Shown: piece by piece, positions 61,016 through 64,000 of the stretch
How the letters are laid out: each line of letters opens with the position of its first letter
Position numbering within the stretch: position 1 is the first letter of the stretch
Source of the DNA: Roseateles toxinivorans
GTDB taxonomy: Bacteria; Pseudomonadota; Gammaproteobacteria; Burkholderiales; Burkholderiaceae_C
Assembly: GCF_004362525.1 (NCBI RefSeq)
Contig: NZ_SNXS01000010.1
Coordinates: 45,930 to 109,929 of the forward strand
Length of the DNA: 64,000 bases
Direction: 5' to 3'
Program-made: the position numbers and the translations under genes
Notes under the pieces: generated by a model
What the model was told of the DNA's origin: nothing
What the model saw: only the letters and a program-made list of their open reading frames with translations
The model's database searches: none

Positions 61016-61975
61016 ATGAAACTCGGCACCATTCGCCTCAACGGCAAACCCACCGTCATCGCCCGTCTGGACGACAACACCGCCGTCGCCGTGCCCGTGC
61101 ACGATATGGAAGACCTGATCACCGCAGGCAACGCCGGCCTGGACAAGGCCGCCACGGCGATAGCGGCCGCACGAGAAGGCAAGGCCGCCGTCATTGCGCT
61201 TGACGGCAACACCGACTGGATGGCGCCCAACCCGAAGGCGTCCAAGATCCTCGGTTGCGCCGTCAACAACAACAACCTGAACAAGAACGCCTTCAAGCCG
61301 ATGAAGTCGCCGATGTTCTTCACCAAAGCACGCTCGGCGCTGACCGGCCACAACAAGCCCATCGTGATCTTGCCGCGCCATGGCCGTTCGATCCCCGAGC
61401 CCGAGCCGGTGGTGGTGTTCAGCAAGCTGGCCAAGGACGTGCCGGAAGACCGCATCATGGATCATGTGTTCGGCTACACCTTGACCAACGACATCACCGC
61501 CAGCGGCATCAAGTTCAGCGAGGATTCGATCGCGCTGAATATGGACCCCAAGTTCACCGCCCCGCACCACTTCGCCTGGCGCGAGAAGTTCGGCGCGGAA
61601 GACAACTACCTCTACTTCGTCTACCACTCGCGCTCCAAAGCGGCCGACACCTTCGCCGCAATGGGCCCCTGGCTGACCACCAAGGACGAGATCGCCAACC
61701 CGAACAACTTGATGATGCGCGGCTATGTGGACGGCGAGATGTACTGCGAGGACAGCACCGCCAACTACCACTTCAGCGTCGAGCGAGTGCTGGCCGAGGC
61801 GAACATCTGGTTCACGATGGAGCCGGGCGACTGCGTGCACTGCGGCACCGCCAGCAAGGGCACCGAGAAATTCCCCAAGGGCAATATCGGTACCTTCCTG
61901 GCCGACTACAAGAACACCGAGGTCGAGGTCGAAGGCCTGGGCCGACTGTTCAACACCATAGACAACCGCAAGTAA
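61016..61975 (+). CDS. Fumarylacetoacetate hydrolase family protein
   Basis: The 319-residue protein has the FAH-fold segments DVPEDRIMDHVFGYTLTNDITA, DGEMYCEDSTANYHFSV and WFTMEPGDCVHCGTASKG. Members cleave C-C bonds of ring-cleavage products or decarboxylate or hydrate them. It is unusual in having a Cys-rich TMEPGDCVHCGT in place of the common PGD-x-I-x-TGTP. It sits between the monooxygenase and the reductase genes, so it acts later in the same aromatic pathway. Confidence 0.9.
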   Translation: MKLGTIRLNGKPTVIARLDDNTAVAVPVHDMEDLITAGNAGLDKAATAIAAAREGKAAVIALDGNTDWMAPNPKASKILGCAVNNNNLNKNAFKPMKSPMFFTKARSALTGHNKPIVILPRHGRSIPEPEPVVVFSKLAKDVPEDRIMDHVFGYTLTNDITASGIKFSEDSIALNMDPKFTAPHHFAWREKFGAEDNYLYFVYHSRSKAADTFAAMGPWLTTKDEIANPNNLMMRGYVDGEMYCEDSTANYHFSVERVLAEANIWFTMEPGDCVHCGTASKGTEKFPKGNIGTFLADYKNTEVEVEGLGRLFNTIDNRK

Positions 61976-61993
61976 GCGGGTCACCAGCCTCGG

Positions 61994-62659
61994 ATGGAGA
62001 TGCCCATGCGCCATGCCATTGTTGCCGACACGCGCTGGGAGTCTCCCGGCGTGCGCCTGATCCATCTGCGGCCCGGTGCCGCCGAGCCGTTCGCGCCCAG
62101 CGCCTGCGGCGCGCATATCGAGATCGCGCTGCCCAATGGCGAGTGGCGCAGCTATTCGCTGGTCAGCAGCCCGGGCCAGAGCGAGCGCTACAGCGTGGCC
62201 GTGCAGCGGGGCGCCAGCGCCGGCTCGGCCTGGCTGACCGAGCAGCTCGATGCGGGCCAGAAAGTCGCCATTCGCGGGCCGCACCAGAGCTTCAAGTTGC
62301 ATGAGGACGATGGCGCGCCGACGCTGTTCGTGGCCGGAGGCATCGGCATCACGCCGTTTCTGGCCATGCTGGAGGCGCTGCAGCAGCAGGGCCGCGACTG
62401 GCGCCTGGTCTACGCCGTGCGCTCACGCGACGGCGCGGCCTTTCTGCAGCCGCTGCGGGCCTATGGCGAGCGGGTGCAGCTGCATGTGGACAACGAGGCC
62501 GGGCGTTTTCTGTCGCTGGCCGAGCAGCTCGATCAGGCGGCCGAGGGCACGCACGTCTATGTCTGCGGGCCAGGTCCGATGATGGCCGAGATGGAGCGCC
62601 AGCGCGCGCTGCGGCCCCAACTGCGCTTCCACCGCGAGGAGTCGGCGCACGCGGCCTGA
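61994..62659 (+). CDS. FMN/NAD reductase module of phthalate dioxygenase reductase type, without ferredoxin domain
   Basis: The 221-residue protein has the flavin motif RSYSLVSSP, the nucleotide motif VAGGIGITPFLAM and the VYVCGPGPMM end of ferredoxin-reductase-like proteins. It stops where PDR/VanB proteins continue into a 2Fe-2S ferredoxin domain. It is the third gene of the HpaB-type operon and may provide reduced flavin to that monooxygenase. Alternatively it may reduce the stand-alone ferredoxin at 38682, which matches the missing domain. Its start ATG is 18 bases after the hydrolase gene. Confidence 0.9.
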   Translation: MEMPMRHAIVADTRWESPGVRLIHLRPGAAEPFAPSACGAHIEIALPNGEWRSYSLVSSPGQSERYSVAVQRGASAGSAWLTEQLDAGQKVAIRGPHQSFKLHEDDGAPTLFVAGGIGITPFLAMLEALQQQGRDWRLVYAVRSRDGAAFLQPLRAYGERVQLHVDNEAGRFLSLAEQLDQAAEGTHVYVCGPGPMMAEMERQRALRPQLRFHREESAHAA

Positions 62660-62664
62660 GGCCT

Positions 62665-63612
62665 TCAGGGCTTGACGGTGATGCTTCGGAAAGCCTGCTC
62701 TGCAGGCTTTCTGTCTTTGCAGGCCATGCCGCCGGTCTCTATGCCGCCGTCATCGCTGAGCAGCTGCGCCTGGCCGCCGCCGATGTCGAACAGGGCCTCG
62801 GGCCGCAGGTCGGCGAGATCAAGGCCCTGGGCCAGCTTGGGCGCATCGCCGGGCTTGCCGCTCCAGTGGTACAGCGAGAACGTGCCCTTGTCGGCCGTCG
62901 GCCCGGCGACGATCAGTAACTCGTTGGCCACGCGCTCGATGCTGCGCACCCCTCGGTTGCGCAGGGCCAGCAGCACCGGCTCGCCGAACTTGGCGGCCTT
63001 CCCCTCAAGCACCTCGGCCGGATTCTCCAGCGGCACCAGCAGGGCCTTGCCGTTCGGTATCGGGTTGCGGAAGCCTATCAGCAGCCGGCCGTCGGGCAGG
63101 GCGGCCAGACCCTCGATGTTCAGCCCGCCGGGAGCCTCGGGCGCCAGCTTGGCGGCGTCCTTGAGCTTGAAGGCCTTCAGCGTGTCGGCCTTGACCAGAT
63201 CGTCCAGCAGCTTCTCGTAGCGCTTGGGCGCCGGTTTCAAGCTGGGCGGGTTTGTCGAGGCATCGATGTCGGTGGCGAAGAAGCGGTAGCGTTCGGGCCG
63301 CTCCTTGGCATTCTTGTTGCGGCCATGCGAGCTGATCCAGTAGATGCGCTTGCCGACCAGGGCCGCGCCCTCGATGTCGGACTCCTTGTCGCCGCTGGCC
63401 AGGAAGTCGGCCAGCGGCAACGTCGAAACCGCTTCGGGCCGACCGCGCTGGTAGATGGCCAGGATGTTGTTCTCGTCATTTGCGACGACGAAGTGCCTGG
63501 CGTCCAGCGCCATCGCGGCCGAGGCGTCGCAGAGGCCGCGATAGACCTCGGGCGCGGCCTGGGCCTGCAGGGCGGCGCTCAGCGCAACGAGACAGCAAAG
63601 GCGATTGAACAT
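62665..63612 (-). CDS. Exported DUF3616 protein
   Basis: The 315-residue protein has a signal peptide (MFNRLCCLVALSAALQAQA) and a repeated WD/Kelch-like beta pattern, with YRGLCDASAAMALDARHFVVANDENN, IEGAALVGKRIYWISSHGR and LNIEGLAALPDGRLLIGFRNP. These match DUF3616, a likely beta-propeller domain of unknown function. The start at 63612 is preferred over one five codons upstream. It converges on the reductase gene and faces repeat copy 4 upstream. Confidence 0.88.
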   Translation of the reverse strand: MFNRLCCLVALSAALQAQAAPEVYRGLCDASAAMALDARHFVVANDENNILAIYQRGRPEAVSTLPLADFLASGDKESDIEGAALVGKRIYWISSHGRNKNAKERPERYRFFATDIDASTNPPSLKPAPKRYEKLLDDLVKADTLKAFKLKDAAKLAPEAPGGLNIEGLAALPDGRLLIGFRNPIPNGKALLVPLENPAEVLEGKAAKFGEPVLLALRNRGVRSIERVANELLIVAGPTADKGTFSLYHWSGKPGDAPKLAQGLDLADLRPEALFDIGGGQAQLLSDDGGIETGGMACKDRKPAEQAFRSITVKP

Positions 63613-63714
63613 GGCGGTCTCCAGCACTGGGGCCTGTCAGTATGCCCACTGTCGGCTAGATCCGCCTCACTTCAGTTGCTCCACCGTGCTGCGCGCGACA
63701 CTCGACACATTGAA

Positions 63715-64000
63715 CATGAGGCGGCAGGACCGAGGGCGCGCCGGCCGCTGCCGGCTGAAGCCTTGCCCGACCCTGGACGGACCGGACTCCGGCTTCTCTA
63801 TGCCCGCTGCGACCGGCACGCCCTCGCCCCTGCTGCAGCCGACGTGCAGGCTCGCCAATCCGTAAGGCACGGGCACTACTCTGGTTTGGCTGCCAACAGC
63901 GTATCCGCAGAGGGGGTGGGGGGCCGGCCACGGCGGGCATAAAGAAGCTGGAGGTCGGGCCGAAGGGACCGGCCCAAGCTTCAGCCCGTCGTGGCCGGCC
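63715..64000 (-). repeat. Dispersed double-hairpin repeat, copy 4 (reverse)
   Basis: Module B is 63732-63825 (94 bases), the spacer 96 bases, and module A 63922-64000 (79 bases), whose last GGCCGGCC coincides with the right edge. Orientation is as in copy 2. It occupies the whole gap of about 390 bases after the DUF3616 start; the bases 63613-63714 should hold that gene's promoter, of which nothing specific can be seen. Confidence 0.88.

Noticed and set aside
59518..62659. 4-hydroxyphenylacetate degradation operon
   Set aside because: Only the HpaB-type component is present; the ring-cleavage and later hpa genes are absent, so the substrate cannot be named.

Overview
The window is one continuous stretch of GC-rich chromosome, very probably from a betaproteobacterium of the order Burkholderiales (Roseateles/Rubrivivax-like). 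The reasons are the third-position G/C codon use, a Burkholderia-type 16-strand porin, paired cyanophycin synthetases with their ABC transporter and DUF1854 partner, and many dipeptide-type ABC transporters with MarR, LysR and IclR regulators. I see no rRNA, tRNA, insertion sequence, integrase, phage gene or CRISPR array. The genes fill almost all of the sequence. The larger gaps hold a dispersed double-hairpin repeat or divergent promoter regions.

Layout. 0-5.3 kb: the end of korA and all of korB (2-oxoacid:ferredoxin oxidoreductase), a small SET-domain protein, a small unknown protein, and an acetolactate synthase-type gene divergent from an Lrp/AsnC regulator. 5.4-12.9 kb: a complete dipeptide-type ABC operon with two paralogous binding proteins separated by repeat copy 1. 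12.9-13.8 kb: repeat copy 2 abutting a DUF6265 gene. 13.8-22.7 kb: a MalT-like LuxR regulator divergent from a TonB receptor / hydantoinase-like / DUF917 / NCS1-type permease operon. 22.7-25 kb: fumC and an isolated cheZ. 25-32.7 kb: the cyanophycin locus, with two synthetases on the minus strand and a divergent ABC transporter plus DUF1854 protein.

32.8-37.4 kb: a tight six-gene minus-strand operon that joins an isoquinoline-oxidoreductase-type molybdenum hydroxylase (2Fe-2S and Mo subunits) to SoxX, SoxY-like, SoxZ and SoxA proteins. SoxB and SoxCD are absent, and the SoxY arm is AACIEA instead of GGCGG. This is the best candidate for an incompletely described system in the window. 37.5-51 kb: a catabolic region with a Rieske oxygenase and its ferredoxin, a porin, repeat copy 3, a MarR regulator, a second dipeptide-type ABC transporter, and a divergent operon of a ThDP-dependent decarboxylase-like enzyme, an aldehyde dehydrogenase, a HisC-like aminotransferase and a LysR regulator. 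Sites resembling TTRAC-N3-GTYAA occur in the promoter regions of this block and may form a MarR regulon.

52-64 kb: an MFS transporter with a MarR regulator, divergent from a thioesterase; a flavoprotein aromatic monooxygenase; an unknown helical protein; a class D (OXA-type) beta-lactamase; an IclR regulator divergent from an HpaB-type monooxygenase / fumarylacetoacetase-family hydrolase / reductase operon; a DUF3616 protein; and repeat copy 4 at the right edge. The gene content suggests a versatile heterotroph that imports peptides, amides and aromatic acids, degrades them oxidatively, and stores nitrogen as cyanophycin.
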